DNA from: Ancylobacter tetraedralis
GTDB taxonomy: Bacteria > Pseudomonadota > Alphaproteobacteria > Rhizobiales > Xanthobacteraceae
Length of the DNA stretch: 64,000 nucleotides
Direction of reading: 5' to 3'
Assembly (NCBI RefSeq): GCF_014195655.1
Contig: NZ_JACICD010000003.1
Coordinates: forward strand, 434,001-498,000
The position numbers were made by a program, and so were the translations under genes. Every line of letters starts with the position of its first letter. Position 1 is the first letter of the stretch. Positions 49,767 to 57,246 of the stretch are shown piece after piece. The notes below the pieces were generated by a model. The model saw only the letters and a program-made list of their open reading frames with translations, made no database searches and had not been told where the DNA came from.

Positions 49767-50461
49767 TCCCGCCCGGCGTCACCATTCATGAACCCGCCGC
49801 GCGCCGGTCCTCGCCTTGGGCGCAATCGCTCGATGGCCGGCGGATCGACCTTCTCACGCCCACGCCGGGCGCGGTCGATTTCTTCGAGATCGCCCGCACG
49901 CTCGGCCAGATCATCCGCTTTGCCGGCTGCGCGCAGCACCCGGTGGTGGTGGCACAGCATACGCTGATCGCGCTGGAGGCTGCCCGGCGCGGCCGCGAAC
50001 CGCCGCAGGTGCAGGCGCTGGTGGCGCTGCACGATGCGCATGAGGGCTACGGCCTTGGCGACATCACCACCCCGGTGGCGCAGGCGCTGGATGAGATGCT
50101 GGTGCGGCTCTACGGGCCGACCCGGCGCGGCGAGCTCAAGCATGCGCTGGCCGAGATCAAAAGCGGGCTCGACCTCGCCATTCACGCCGCCGCCGGGCTC
50201 AACCTGCCGACACCGGATCAGCACCGCGCCATCCGGCATTACGACCTGGTGGCGCTGGCCACCGAACGGCGGGATTTTCTCGCCCGCAAGCCTTGCAACT
50301 GGGATGCCGAGGTGGAGGCTGCCGCGCCGCTGCCCCGCACCCAGAAGCTGCTCGCCCCCGCCGAAGCCAGCAGCGAGCTCTGGCGGGAATTCACCCGCCT
50401 GCTGCCGGCGCTGGTGAATGTGGGGGCCACCCGCCGCGGCACGAAACGGGGGGCGGCATGA
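49763..50461 (+). CDS. HD-domain phosphohydrolase (YfbR-like)
   Basis: This 232-residue enzyme has the metal ligands of HD nucleotidases: His in QHPVVVAQHT and the His-Asp pair in ALHDAHEGYGLGD, followed by TTPV. YfbR-type enzymes hydrolyse dNMPs. Phage copies adjust nucleotide pools during replication. It overlaps neighbours by 4 nt on both sides. A role in emptying host nucleotide alarms is an alternative. Confidence 0.75.
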   Translation: MIPPGVTIHEPAARRSSPWAQSLDGRRIDLLTPTPGAVDFFEIARTLGQIIRFAGCAQHPVVVAQHTLIALEAARRGREPPQVQALVALHDAHEGYGLGDITTPVAQALDEMLVRLYGPTRRGELKHALAEIKSGLDLAIHAAAGLNLPTPDQHRAIRHYDLVALATERRDFLARKPCNWDAEVEAAAPLPRTQKLLAPAEASSELWREFTRLLPALVNVGATRRGTKRGAA

Positions 50462-50667
50462 GCCCGCGCATCCATTACCTCGCGCGCACCCGCGCCCGGC
50501 TCGCGGCCGCCTATGCCGCCTGCCGCAAGGCGCACCGGCCGCGCCGCACGATTGCGGCGCAGCTCAAGCGGGCGACCACCCAGCAGCTGGCCCGCGAGAT
50601 CGCCGAGCATCGAGCCCGGGCGAATGCACCGGCCCGGCCCGCCGAGCCCGACCTTTTCACCCTTTGA
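50458..50667 (+). CDS. small basic hypothetical protein
   Basis: This 69-residue Arg/Ala-rich protein (RARLAAAYAACRKAHRPRRT, TTQQLAREIAEHRA) has a 4-nt overlap with the HD gene. Its composition suggests nucleic-acid binding. No known family. Confidence 0.5.
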   Translation: MSPRIHYLARTRARLAAAYAACRKAHRPRRTIAAQLKRATTQQLAREIAEHRARANAPARPAEPDLFTL

Positions 50668-50692
50668 ACCGCCGAAGGCCCGAGGAGCCGCC

Positions 50693-51043
50693 ATGTCCAC
50701 ACGCATCATCCGCAGCGCTTTCCAGGCGCTCGGTCTCTCCAACCGCGGACGCTTCGAGGAGAAGGTGAACGCGGAAATGCAGCGCGTCATCGAGGCGCTG
50801 GAGCAGCACCCGGAAGAGAAGGCCAAGGGCACGCTGACCCTGACCGTCAACTTCACCAAGCTCGGCGACCGCATCGATATGAAACCGGCGGTCAAGGCCA
50901 AGCTGCCGGAGGAGAAGGACTTCACCTCCACGCCGTTCTGGATCGTGGAAGGCGGCCTCTCCGTTCAGCACCCCAGCCAGTCCGACATGTTCGGCGGCCC
51001 GTCCGAGGTCGGCGATCGCCGGCGCTCCGCCGAGCCGGCCTGA
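50693..51043 (+). CDS. conserved phage hypothetical protein
   Basis: This 116-residue protein has an N-terminal helix pair (EEKVNAEMQRVIEALEQHP) and then a strand-rich part (GTLTLTVNFTKLGD). GAGGAGC precedes the ATG. It is followed by the DUF2303 gene, a frequent pairing in prophages. Function unknown. Confidence 0.6.
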   Translation: MSTRIIRSAFQALGLSNRGRFEEKVNAEMQRVIEALEQHPEEKAKGTLTLTVNFTKLGDRIDMKPAVKAKLPEEKDFTSTPFWIVEGGLSVQHPSQSDMFGGPSEVGDRRRSAEPA

Positions 51044-51069
51044 CTTCGCCTCCCCTCAACCCGCTCACC

Positions 51070-52014
51070 ATGGAGCACGCGACCGTGTCCACCGTCACGA
51101 AAAACGACATCCCCGCGGCCTCCGCCGCCAGCCTCATCGCCGACATGGCGAAGGCCGCCGCCGGCCCGCACTATGTGCCGATCGACACCAGCGGCCTCGG
51201 GCCGGGGCTGCCCTCCGGCATCCCCGCGCTGTGGGATGCCGACAAGCAGCAGCTGGTGAGCGTGCACAGCGAAATCGAGCGCTACCGGCTCAAGCCCAAG
51301 GCCAGCACCGGCACCGCCAAGGTCGAGACGCTGGGCAGCTTCATCGAGCTCACCAACCGGCACAAGAGCGAGGCCAGCGCCATCTTCGCCGCCACGGCCT
51401 GGCCGAACCCGAAGCTCACCGCCGTCATCGACTATCACGGCACCGACCGCGCGCCGGACTTTCTCAAGCACCGCGTGGAATACGGCTTCCCGCTCACCGA
51501 TGAATTCAAGGCGTGGGTGGGCAAGAACGGCAAGCCGATGGAGCAGCAGGACTTCGCCGAGTTCCTGGAGGAGCACGCGGCCGAACTGGCAACGCCGTTC
51601 GATGCCGAGCGGACGGAATATGAGCCCCTGTTCAAGGAGCGCTTCGCCCTCCCGAACGAACTGGTCGAGCTCTCGCGGCACCTCGAGGTATTCGTCGGCG
51701 CCAAGGTCAAGCAGTCGACGCGCCTCCAGTCGGGCGAGCGCCAGATCGTGTTCGAAACCGAGCACATGAACGGCAAAGGCGAGCCGATCGATATTCCCGG
51801 CATCTTCATGATCCAGCTGCCGCCCTTCGTGGACGGCGATGTCGTGCGCATCCCCGCGCGCATCCGCTACCGCGCCGGCCAAGGCAGCGTCACGTGGTTC
51901 TACCAGCTTTATCGTTGGGAATACTGGCTGCGCACCCGCGTGCAGAACGATCTGCTCAAGGCCGGCAAGGATACCGCCCTGCCCACCTTCGAGGGCTCGC
52001 CCGAATCCTCTTGA
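51070..52014 (+). CDS. DUF2303 family protein (YfdQ-like)
   Basis: This 314-residue protein has the family pattern: NRHKSEASAIFA, LTAVIDYHG near the middle, EFAEFLEEH-type helix (FAEFLEEHAAEL) and a C-terminal VDGDVVRIPARIRYR region. DUF2303 proteins occur in prophage early regions beside recombination or replication genes, but the activity is not known. Confidence 0.75.
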   Translation: MEHATVSTVTKNDIPAASAASLIADMAKAAAGPHYVPIDTSGLGPGLPSGIPALWDADKQQLVSVHSEIERYRLKPKASTGTAKVETLGSFIELTNRHKSEASAIFAATAWPNPKLTAVIDYHGTDRAPDFLKHRVEYGFPLTDEFKAWVGKNGKPMEQQDFAEFLEEHAAELATPFDAERTEYEPLFKERFALPNELVELSRHLEVFVGAKVKQSTRLQSGERQIVFETEHMNGKGEPIDIPGIFMIQLPPFVDGDVVRIPARIRYRAGQGSVTWFYQLYRWEYWLRTRVQNDLLKAGKDTALPTFEGSPESS

Positions 52015-52111
52015 TCCTCCCCCGGCGCCTTCAGGCGGGGCGCCGGAACCTGCCGGGCGGTGCGCCTCCCGCCGCCGCCCGGCTTTTTCTCCAGACAGAT
52101 CGAGCACCGTC

Positions 52112-52351
52112 ATGACTTACCCGTCGCGAGAATTGCCCAAGTTCATGCTGCGCCTGCCGGAGGAGATGAAGGAGTTTATCGAAGAGCAGTCAAACAAGTA
52201 CGGCGCCTCGATGAATTCCGAGATTATCCGCTGCATTCGCGAGCGCATGGATCGTGTCCTTGATCCAGCCGCTCATCTTGCTCGGCTCCGCGCGGAACAG
52301 AAGCGGATCGAGCGAGAAATCGCCAATCTCGAGCAGGACGCGCCCCGATGA
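52112..52351 (+). CDS. Arc-like ribbon-helix-helix DNA-binding protein
   Basis: This 79-residue protein has a strand (KFMLRLPEEMKEFIEE) and the Arc helix motif SMNSEIIRCIRERM, followed by a coiled-coil tail (RLRAEQKRIEREIANLE). It overlaps the DnaN start by 4 nt. It probably regulates the early operon, or binds DNA near it. Confidence 0.8.
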   Translation: MTYPSRELPKFMLRLPEEMKEFIEEQSNKYGASMNSEIIRCIRERMDRVLDPAAHLARLRAEQKRIEREIANLEQDAPR

Positions 52352-53475
52352 AACTCACGCTGGACCGCGCGCCCCTGCTCGCCGCGCTCACCCGCGCGCA
52401 CCGGGTGGTCGAGCGGAAAAACACCATCGCGATCCTCTCCCACCTGCGGCTCACCGCCACGGCGGGAGCGATGGTCATCACCGCTACCGATCTCGATATC
52501 GAGATGACCCAATCCGTGCCGGCGGATATCGAGACGGCGGGCAGCACCACCGTCTCGGCCGCGACGCTCTTCGAGATCGCCCGCAAGCTGCCCGAGGGCG
52601 CCCAGATCAAGCTGGAGGCCGACGGCGATCGTGGCGCCCTCACCCTGCGCGCCGGGCGCTCGCGCTTCACCCTGCAGACCCTGCCGGACAGCGATTTTCC
52701 CGATCTCGCCGCCCTGGCGGAGGGAGTGGAATTCGCCCTGCCCGGTGCCGCGCTCGCCGCCGCCATCGGCCGCGTCTCCTTCGCCATTTCCACCGAGGAA
52801 ACGCGCTATTACCTCGGTGGCATCTATCTGCATCTGCGGCAGACGCAGAGCGGAACGCCGCGCCTCGCCATGGTGACGACGGATGGGCACCGCCTCTCGC
52901 TCACGCACCTCGCGGTCGACAATCCGCCGGCGCAGATGCCCGGCATCATCGTGCCGCGCAAGGCGGTTGCCGAAATCCAGAGGCTCGCCGCGGATGCCGA
53001 CAAGGCGGATATCACGCTCACCACCTCCACCACCAAGCTCGCCGCCAGCTTTGGCGGCGCCCGGCTCACCACCAAGCTGATCGACGGCTCGTTCCCGGAT
53101 TACGAACGCGTCATTCCGCGCGGCAATACGCGCATCGCCACGCTCAAGGCCGAGGATCTGCGCGCCGCCGCCGATCGGGTGAGCACGGTGTCGAATGTCC
53201 GCGGCAACGCGGTCAAGTTCAGCTTTTCCAGCGGCAAGCTGGAGCTTTCCGTCGTCAACCCGGATGCCGGCGAAGCGACGGAATCTCTCGATTGCGCCTT
53301 TGAGGGCGAGGGCCTCGCGATCGGTTTCAACTCCCGATACGTGGTCGATGTCATCGGCAACACCGCGCCGAAGGGCGATGTCGAGATCGCCCTCGCCGAC
53401 CCCGGCAGCCCCACCATTTTCCGCCACCCCGACGCGCAGGACGACCTGTGCGTGCTCATGCCGATGAGGGTTTGA
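52348..53475 (+). CDS. dnaN: phage-encoded DNA polymerase III sliding clamp (beta)
   Basis: This 375-residue, full-length three-domain clamp starts MKLTLDRAPLLAALTRAHRV. It contains KNTIAILSHLRL, GHRLSLTHLAVD and LIDGSFPDYERVIPRGN. It ends VLMPMRV, equivalent to the MPMRL end of E. coli DnaN that lines the hydrophobic binding cleft. The cleft being intact, it could recruit host polymerase, or host DnaA control, to phage DNA. No phage polymerase gene is present in the window. Confidence 0.9.
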   Translation: MKLTLDRAPLLAALTRAHRVVERKNTIAILSHLRLTATAGAMVITATDLDIEMTQSVPADIETAGSTTVSAATLFEIARKLPEGAQIKLEADGDRGALTLRAGRSRFTLQTLPDSDFPDLAALAEGVEFALPGAALAAAIGRVSFAISTEETRYYLGGIYLHLRQTQSGTPRLAMVTTDGHRLSLTHLAVDNPPAQMPGIIVPRKAVAEIQRLAADADKADITLTTSTTKLAASFGGARLTTKLIDGSFPDYERVIPRGNTRIATLKAEDLRAAADRVSTVSNVRGNAVKFSFSSGKLELSVVNPDAGEATESLDCAFEGEGLAIGFNSRYVVDVIGNTAPKGDVEIALADPGSPTIFRHPDAQDDLCVLMPMRV

Positions 53476-53478
53476 GAG

Positions 53479-53988
53479 ATGAACAAGACCACACCCGTTC
53501 AGCCGCAGGCCCTCGAGAAATCTATCGCCGAACTCGACGGATTCCTTGATCGCGGAGAGGCACTCGGCGACGTCGAAGATGAGGTGTCATTCACGGAATC
53601 AATTGCGCTCGTTCTGCATGAACTGAATCGCCTCAAAGCGAGCGCACATCACGGCTCGAAAGCCGAGGCCGACGTGCTGGCCGAGTGCCGGCGAATGGTC
53701 GAGGTCGAAGGCTGGACGCCGGAGCACGACGATCTGCACATCGACGGCGAACTTGCCCGTGCCGGCGCCGCCTACGCCCTTGCCGCCACGCTCTCGGACC
53801 GACAGCGCGCCAGTATATCGGGCATCTACACGATCGAGAACAACAGCATGCTGCGAGACATCTGGCCGTTCGCGCAGCGCTGGTGGAAGCCCAAGACCCG
53901 CCACCGCGACCTGGTGCGCGCCGCCGCCCTCATCATCAAAGAGATCGAACGCCTCAACCGCGCCGGCGCGACGCCGGAGGAGGATTGA
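53479..53988 (+). CDS. conserved phage hypothetical protein
   Basis: This 169-residue acidic helical protein has the central VEGWTPEHDDLH and C-terminal DIWPFAQRWWKPKTRHRDLVRA motifs, followed by EIERLNRA. It is frequently found in phages near replication genes. Function is unknown. A ribosome binding site (GAGAG) sits before the ATG, 3 nt after dnaN. Confidence 0.65.
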   Translation: MNKTTPVQPQALEKSIAELDGFLDRGEALGDVEDEVSFTESIALVLHELNRLKASAHHGSKAEADVLAECRRMVEVEGWTPEHDDLHIDGELARAGAAYALAATLSDRQRASISGIYTIENNSMLRDIWPFAQRWWKPKTRHRDLVRAAALIIKEIERLNRAGATPEED

Positions 53989-53990
53989 CC

Positions 53991-54224
53991 ATGGCCACCC
54001 CGACCTGCCGCACCTGCATTTTCTGGCAGCCCGATGTCGTTCAGCCGCTCAAGGGCGCGCTCGGCAATTCGGATGGAGACTGCCGCCGCAACTCGCCCCG
54101 GCTGCGCTTCCCCCGCCACTCCGAGGACGCCGTCTCCTCCGCCTGGCCGCCCACCGCCGCCGATGACTGGTGCGGCGAGCACCGTCCGGACTTTCAGGGT
54201 CATCTGCCGATGGAGGCCAGTTGA
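53991..54224 (+). CDS. small Cys-rich (zinc-binding) hypothetical protein
   Basis: This 77-residue protein has CRTC near the N-terminus, DCRRNSP in the middle and DWCGEH near the end, a four-cysteine arrangement likely to bind zinc. It lies between the 53479 gene and ssb with 2-nt gaps. Function unknown. Confidence 0.65.
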   Translation: MATPTCRTCIFWQPDVVQPLKGALGNSDGDCRRNSPRLRFPRHSEDAVSSAWPPTAADDWCGEHRPDFQGHLPMEAS

Positions 54225-54226
54225 CC

Positions 54227-54718
54227 ATGGCCGGCAGCGTCAACAAGGCGATCCTCATTGGCCATCTCGGCCGGGATCCGGAAATCCGCACCTTCCAGAA
54301 TGGCGGCAAGGTCGCCAATCTGCGCCTCGCCACCTCGGAGACCTGGCGCGAGAAGGACACCGGCGAGCGCCGCGAGCGCACGCAGTGGCACAGCGTGGTG
54401 ATTTTCAACGAAGGCCTGCTGAAGGTCGCCGAGCAGTATCTGCGCAAGGGCTCGAAGGTCTATGTCGAAGGCCAGATCGAGACGCGCAAGTCGACCGGCC
54501 AGGACGGCGTGGAGCGGTACTTCACCGAGGTGGTGCTGCGCCCCTTCCGCGGCGAGATCACCCTGCTCGACAAGCTGGACACCGGGTCGCGCGGCACGCC
54601 CGAGGACTACAACCGCCACGACACGCCGCGCGAGCGCGCGAGCGCCGACGCGGCGACATCCGGTGACGCCGGCGCCAGTGGGGGCCATGCCGACCTTGAC
54701 GACGAAATCCCGTTCTGA
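54227..54718 (+). CDS. ssb: single-stranded DNA-binding protein
   Basis: This 163-residue protein has the OB fold: MAGSVNKAILIGHLGRDPEI, RTQWHSVVIFNEGL and KGSKVYVEGQIETRK. A disordered linker leads to the acidic tip DDEIPF, which binds partner proteins. It is a phage copy for protecting single strands in replication, next to dnaN. Confidence 0.95.
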   Translation: MAGSVNKAILIGHLGRDPEIRTFQNGGKVANLRLATSETWREKDTGERRERTQWHSVVIFNEGLLKVAEQYLRKGSKVYVEGQIETRKSTGQDGVERYFTEVVLRPFRGEITLLDKLDTGSRGTPEDYNRHDTPRERASADAATSGDAGASGGHADLDDEIPF

Positions 54719-54726
54719 GGAGAGGG

Positions 54727-54993
54727 ATGATGAGCTTCGTGAATATCCCCGCGCCCAAGGTACGATCCGTCGCGGAACTTGCCGAGGAGGTTCATGCGGC
54801 ATCAAGCGCTCTCGTGGATGCCCGGTCGCGGGCAGACGCGGCGCGTCGCGATGAAACAGCCTGTCTCAACCGGCTGAACTTGGCTCAGAAAAAGATGGAT
54901 GAGGCCGTCGAAGCGCTGCGCTCAAGCGCCGATAGAGACTCCGATTGGAAAAACCGCAAGAACCCAGGCATCCGCCATCCAGTTGAGGAGTGA
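54727..54993 (+). CDS. small coiled-coil hypothetical protein
   Basis: This 88-residue protein is mostly one long helix (SVAELAEEVHAASSALVDA, LNLAQKKMDEAVEAL). GGAGAGGG lies before two consecutive ATG codons. Not recognised. Confidence 0.55.
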   Translation: MMSFVNIPAPKVRSVAELAEEVHAASSALVDARSRADAARRDETACLNRLNLAQKKMDEAVEALRSSADRDSDWKNRKNPGIRHPVEE

Positions 54994-54997
54994 GGCA

Positions 54998-55198
54998 ATG
55001 CTGCAGATATTCCGTGGGCACCCGCTCCTTGAGCACGGCCTTCGCATCGCCACCGATGGACTCGACAGCAATCTAGCGAGCCCGCGTGTCTACTGGCGGC
55101 GCCGCTTCGGCCTTTCCGAGCGGCTGGTCAACGATCCGCGCCGCCTCGGGCACATCGTCGATGATGTGTATGCAACGGGGGAGGCATCATCGCGATGA
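54998..55198 (+). CDS. small hypothetical protein
   Basis: This 66-residue protein has a basic middle (VYWRRRFGLSERLVNDPRR). GAGGAGTGAGG precedes the ATG. The stop overlaps the nuclease start by 4 nt. Not recognised. Confidence 0.5.
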   Translation: MLQIFRGHPLLEHGLRIATDGLDSNLASPRVYWRRRFGLSERLVNDPRRLGHIVDDVYATGEASSR

Positions 55199-55632
55199 TC
55201 CGCACCGCCATCCTCCTCGCCGCGCTGCTGGCCTCCGGCACCGCCCGCGCCGAGATCCGCGTGCTCGATGGCGATACCATCGTGGTCGAGCACGAGCACA
55301 TCCGTCTCGTCGGATTCAACGCCCCGGAAACCGCGCACGCCAGCTGCGAGGCCGAGCGCCGGCTGGGTGCGCTGGCCAAGGCACGGCTCACCGATCTGCT
55401 GCTCGCCGCCTGCGGCCCGCTGGACCGCGCCGGCGCCAGCTGCATGGACCTTGCGCGCGAGCCGCGGAAAGACCGCTACGGCCGCTCGCTGGCGCGCCTC
55501 AGCCTCGGCGGGATGGATGTGGCCGCGATCCTGATCGGCGACCGTCTGGCCGAGCCCTATGTGTGCCCAGCCGGCCGCTGCCCGCGCCGGCTCGACTGGT
55601 GCCGTGGCAAGCCGGGGGAGGCGCCGCCATGA
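55195..55632 (+). CDS. secreted thermonuclease-like protein (SNase)
   Basis: This 145-residue protein has a signal peptide (MIRTAILLAALLASGTARA) and a staphylococcal-nuclease fold. VLDGDTIVVE, HIRLVGFNAPET and RKDRYGRSLARL carry the Asp, Arg and Glu positions of the active site. Export suggests breakdown of nucleic acid outside the cytoplasm, which could remove incoming or environmental DNA. Confidence 0.8.
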   Translation: MIRTAILLAALLASGTARAEIRVLDGDTIVVEHEHIRLVGFNAPETAHASCEAERRLGALAKARLTDLLLAACGPLDRAGASCMDLAREPRKDRYGRSLARLSLGGMDVAAILIGDRLAEPYVCPAGRCPRRLDWCRGKPGEAPP

Positions 55633-56009
55633 TCGATCGACACGCCGGCGATCCGATCCCGCCCGTCCTGCTCGCCGCGTTCGAACACCGGATCAGCCTC
55701 ACCCCCAAGGAGACCGCCAGGCTGCTGGGTATGGACTACTCCACCCTGCAGCGGCACGTTAAGGCGGGCAATATCCGCTTTCGGGCCATGGGCGTAGGTG
55801 TCGTGCGCCCGCGGCGGGAATTCACTCTCGCCGACGTCTTGGAGTTTCTCGAGCGGCAGAGGAGGCTTGCATGTCCGTCTACAAGCGGCCCGACTCGCCG
55901 CACTACCACTACGACTTCCAGCGCCGTGGTGTACGGTTTCACGGCTCAACGGGAGAAACGTCTCGCCGCGCGGCGGAAGAGTTCGAGCGGGCCGAAAAAG
56001 AGCGGGTAA
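55629..56009 (+). CDS. excisionase-like HTH protein
   Basis: This 126-residue protein has a MerR/excisionase-type HTH (LTPKETARLLGMDYSTLQRHVK, about 25-46), then a winged part (RPRREFTLADVLEFLERQ). It overlaps the integrase start by 139 nt, so its last 45 residues read the integrase DNA in another frame and are Thr/Ser-rich. Location beside the integrase supports a role in excision. Confidence 0.7.
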   Translation: MIDRHAGDPIPPVLLAAFEHRISLTPKETARLLGMDYSTLQRHVKAGNIRFRAMGVGVVRPRREFTLADVLEFLERQRRLACPSTSGPTRRTTTTTSSAVVYGFTAQREKRLAARRKSSSGPKKSG

Positions 56010-57061
56010 AGGCAGCCTTTGCGCGCGGCGCCGGCGCCAGCGCGCGCATGACGATTGACGATGCCGCCGGCCGCTACTGGCTGGAGGTCGGCCAGCACAC
56101 CGCCAAGGCGGCAGACCTCGATCGCGAACTCGCCGATCTGATCAAGACCATCGGCGCATCCTTGGCCATGGGCGACATCACCGACGACAAGCTGGCCGCG
56201 TGGGTCGCGCGGCGGCGCGGCGAGCACCGTTTCGGCGATCCAAGGCGAGGCCTGGTGAGCCCCGCCACGGTCAATCGCGGCTTTACCCAGCTCCTGCGCC
56301 GCATTTTCATTCGCGCGCGGAAGGTGTGGAAAATCGCCCTGCCGGATGAGCCGGACTGGTCGAGCCACATCCTGCGAGAGCCCCGCGAGCGCGTGCGTGA
56401 GTTGCGCGTCGATGAGGAGATCGGCCTCGAGGAGGTCGAGCGGGACGACTATCGCCCGCTGCGCCTCTTCGCCCAGGCGAGCGGCCTGCGCCGCCGCGAG
56501 CTCGTCAGCCTCACCTGGCCGCAGGTCGATTGGGCCTCGGGCATCATCCGCGTCGTCGGCAAGGGCGACAAGCCGCATGTCGTGCCCATCACGCAGGAGA
56601 TCACCGGCCTGCTCTGGCCGCTGCGTGGGCACCATCCCACGCATGTCTTTACTTTCGTGGCCCAGCGCACCCGCCGCTGCGCCAAGTCCGACAACACCTA
56701 TGTGCGCGGCAAGCGCTACCCGGTCTCTTATTGGGGGTGGGGTTCGCGCTTCGCCCGCGACAAGGTCAAGGCCGGCCTTTCCGACCTCAAGATCCACGAC
56801 CTCCGGCACACCAGCGCCACCCGCACGCTGCGGGCGTCCAAGAATCTGCGCGCGGTGAAGGAGATGCTCGGCCATTCCGACATCAAGACCACGATGCGCT
56901 ATGCGCATGCCCTCACGGACGACATCGCCGAGGCCATGACCGCGCGCGTCAAGGACGAGGCGGAGCGCCGCGCGAAACACGAGGCCGACAAAAAGTCCCG
57001 AGAAAGTCCCGAGCCAGCAAAACAAACGCCTGCCAAACGATTGACCAAGAAAGCAAAATAG
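55871..57061 (+). CDS. tyrosine site-specific integrase
   Basis: This 396-residue recombinase starts MSVYKRPDSPHYHYDFQ. The catalytic residues are Arg207 (SGLRRRE), His309, Arg312 (HDLRHT), His335 (GHSD) and Tyr344 (MRYAHA). A core-binding helical domain spans about 60-160. The gene ends immediately before the attR copy of a tRNA-Arg 3' end. The 9-bp repeat pair also found at the left prophage end lies inside its last codons. Confidence 0.95.
   Translation: MSVYKRPDSPHYHYDFQRRGVRFHGSTGETSRRAAEEFERAEKERVKAAFARGAGASARMTIDDAAGRYWLEVGQHTAKAADLDRELADLIKTIGASLAMGDITDDKLAAWVARRRGEHRFGDPRRGLVSPATVNRGFTQLLRRIFIRARKVWKIALPDEPDWSSHILREPRERVRELRVDEEIGLEEVERDDYRPLRLFAQASGLRRRELVSLTWPQVDWASGIIRVVGKGDKPHVVPITQEITGLLWPLRGHHPTHVFTFVAQRTRRCAKSDNTYVRGKRYPVSYWGWGSRFARDKVKAGLSDLKIHDLRHTSATRTLRASKNLRAVKEMLGHSDIKTTMRYAHALTDDIAEAMTARVKDEAERRAKHEADKKSRESPEPAKQTPAKRLTKKAK
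56994..57013 (+). repeat. paired 9-bp direct repeats, candidate right arm sites
   Basis: AGTCCCGAG lies at 56994-57002 and 57005-57013, matching in sequence, period (11 bp) and orientation the pair at 40-59. Here it is within the integrase reading frame (KSRESPE). Confidence 0.5.
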
Positions 57062-57074
57062 CCCCAGCGGCATT

Positions 57075-57123
57075 CCGCCTTCTAAGCGGCAGGTCGCTGG
57101 TTCGAGCCCAGCCGCGGTCGCCA
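57075..57123 (+). repeat. attR: 3' half of tRNA-Arg(TCT)
   Basis: The copy covers an anticodon loop CTTCTAA (TCT at 57081-57083), the 3' anticodon stem and a variable loop. It continues with a complete T arm (GCTGG-TTCGAGC-CCAGC, 57096-57112), the 3' acceptor strand and CCA. No 5' half is present, as the integrase gene precedes it. It is therefore the fragment left at the distal end after integration. The intact gene should lie just left of the window. Confidence 0.8.
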
Positions 57124-57246
57124 GTTTCGCCCTCGCCAGCGGCCCGGGCTGCGCGCTTGTAGACCGCCGCGAAACGCGCAGTCTCCCTGCTTTCCGGTAT
57201 CTCCTGACTTTGAGGATTCTCCCGGCTTTGAGGATTGTCCCGGCTT
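57124..57246. repeat. chromosomal spacer with short tandem repeats
   Basis: It contains two near-identical 18-bp units of the type TTTGAGGATTCTCCCGGC (about 57203-57240) just before the SulP stop. No ORF is supported. Confidence 0.4.

Noticed and set aside
57062-57123. Complete tRNA gene after the integrase
   Set aside because: Only the 3' half folds; the 5' acceptor strand and D arm are absent, so this is an attR fragment.
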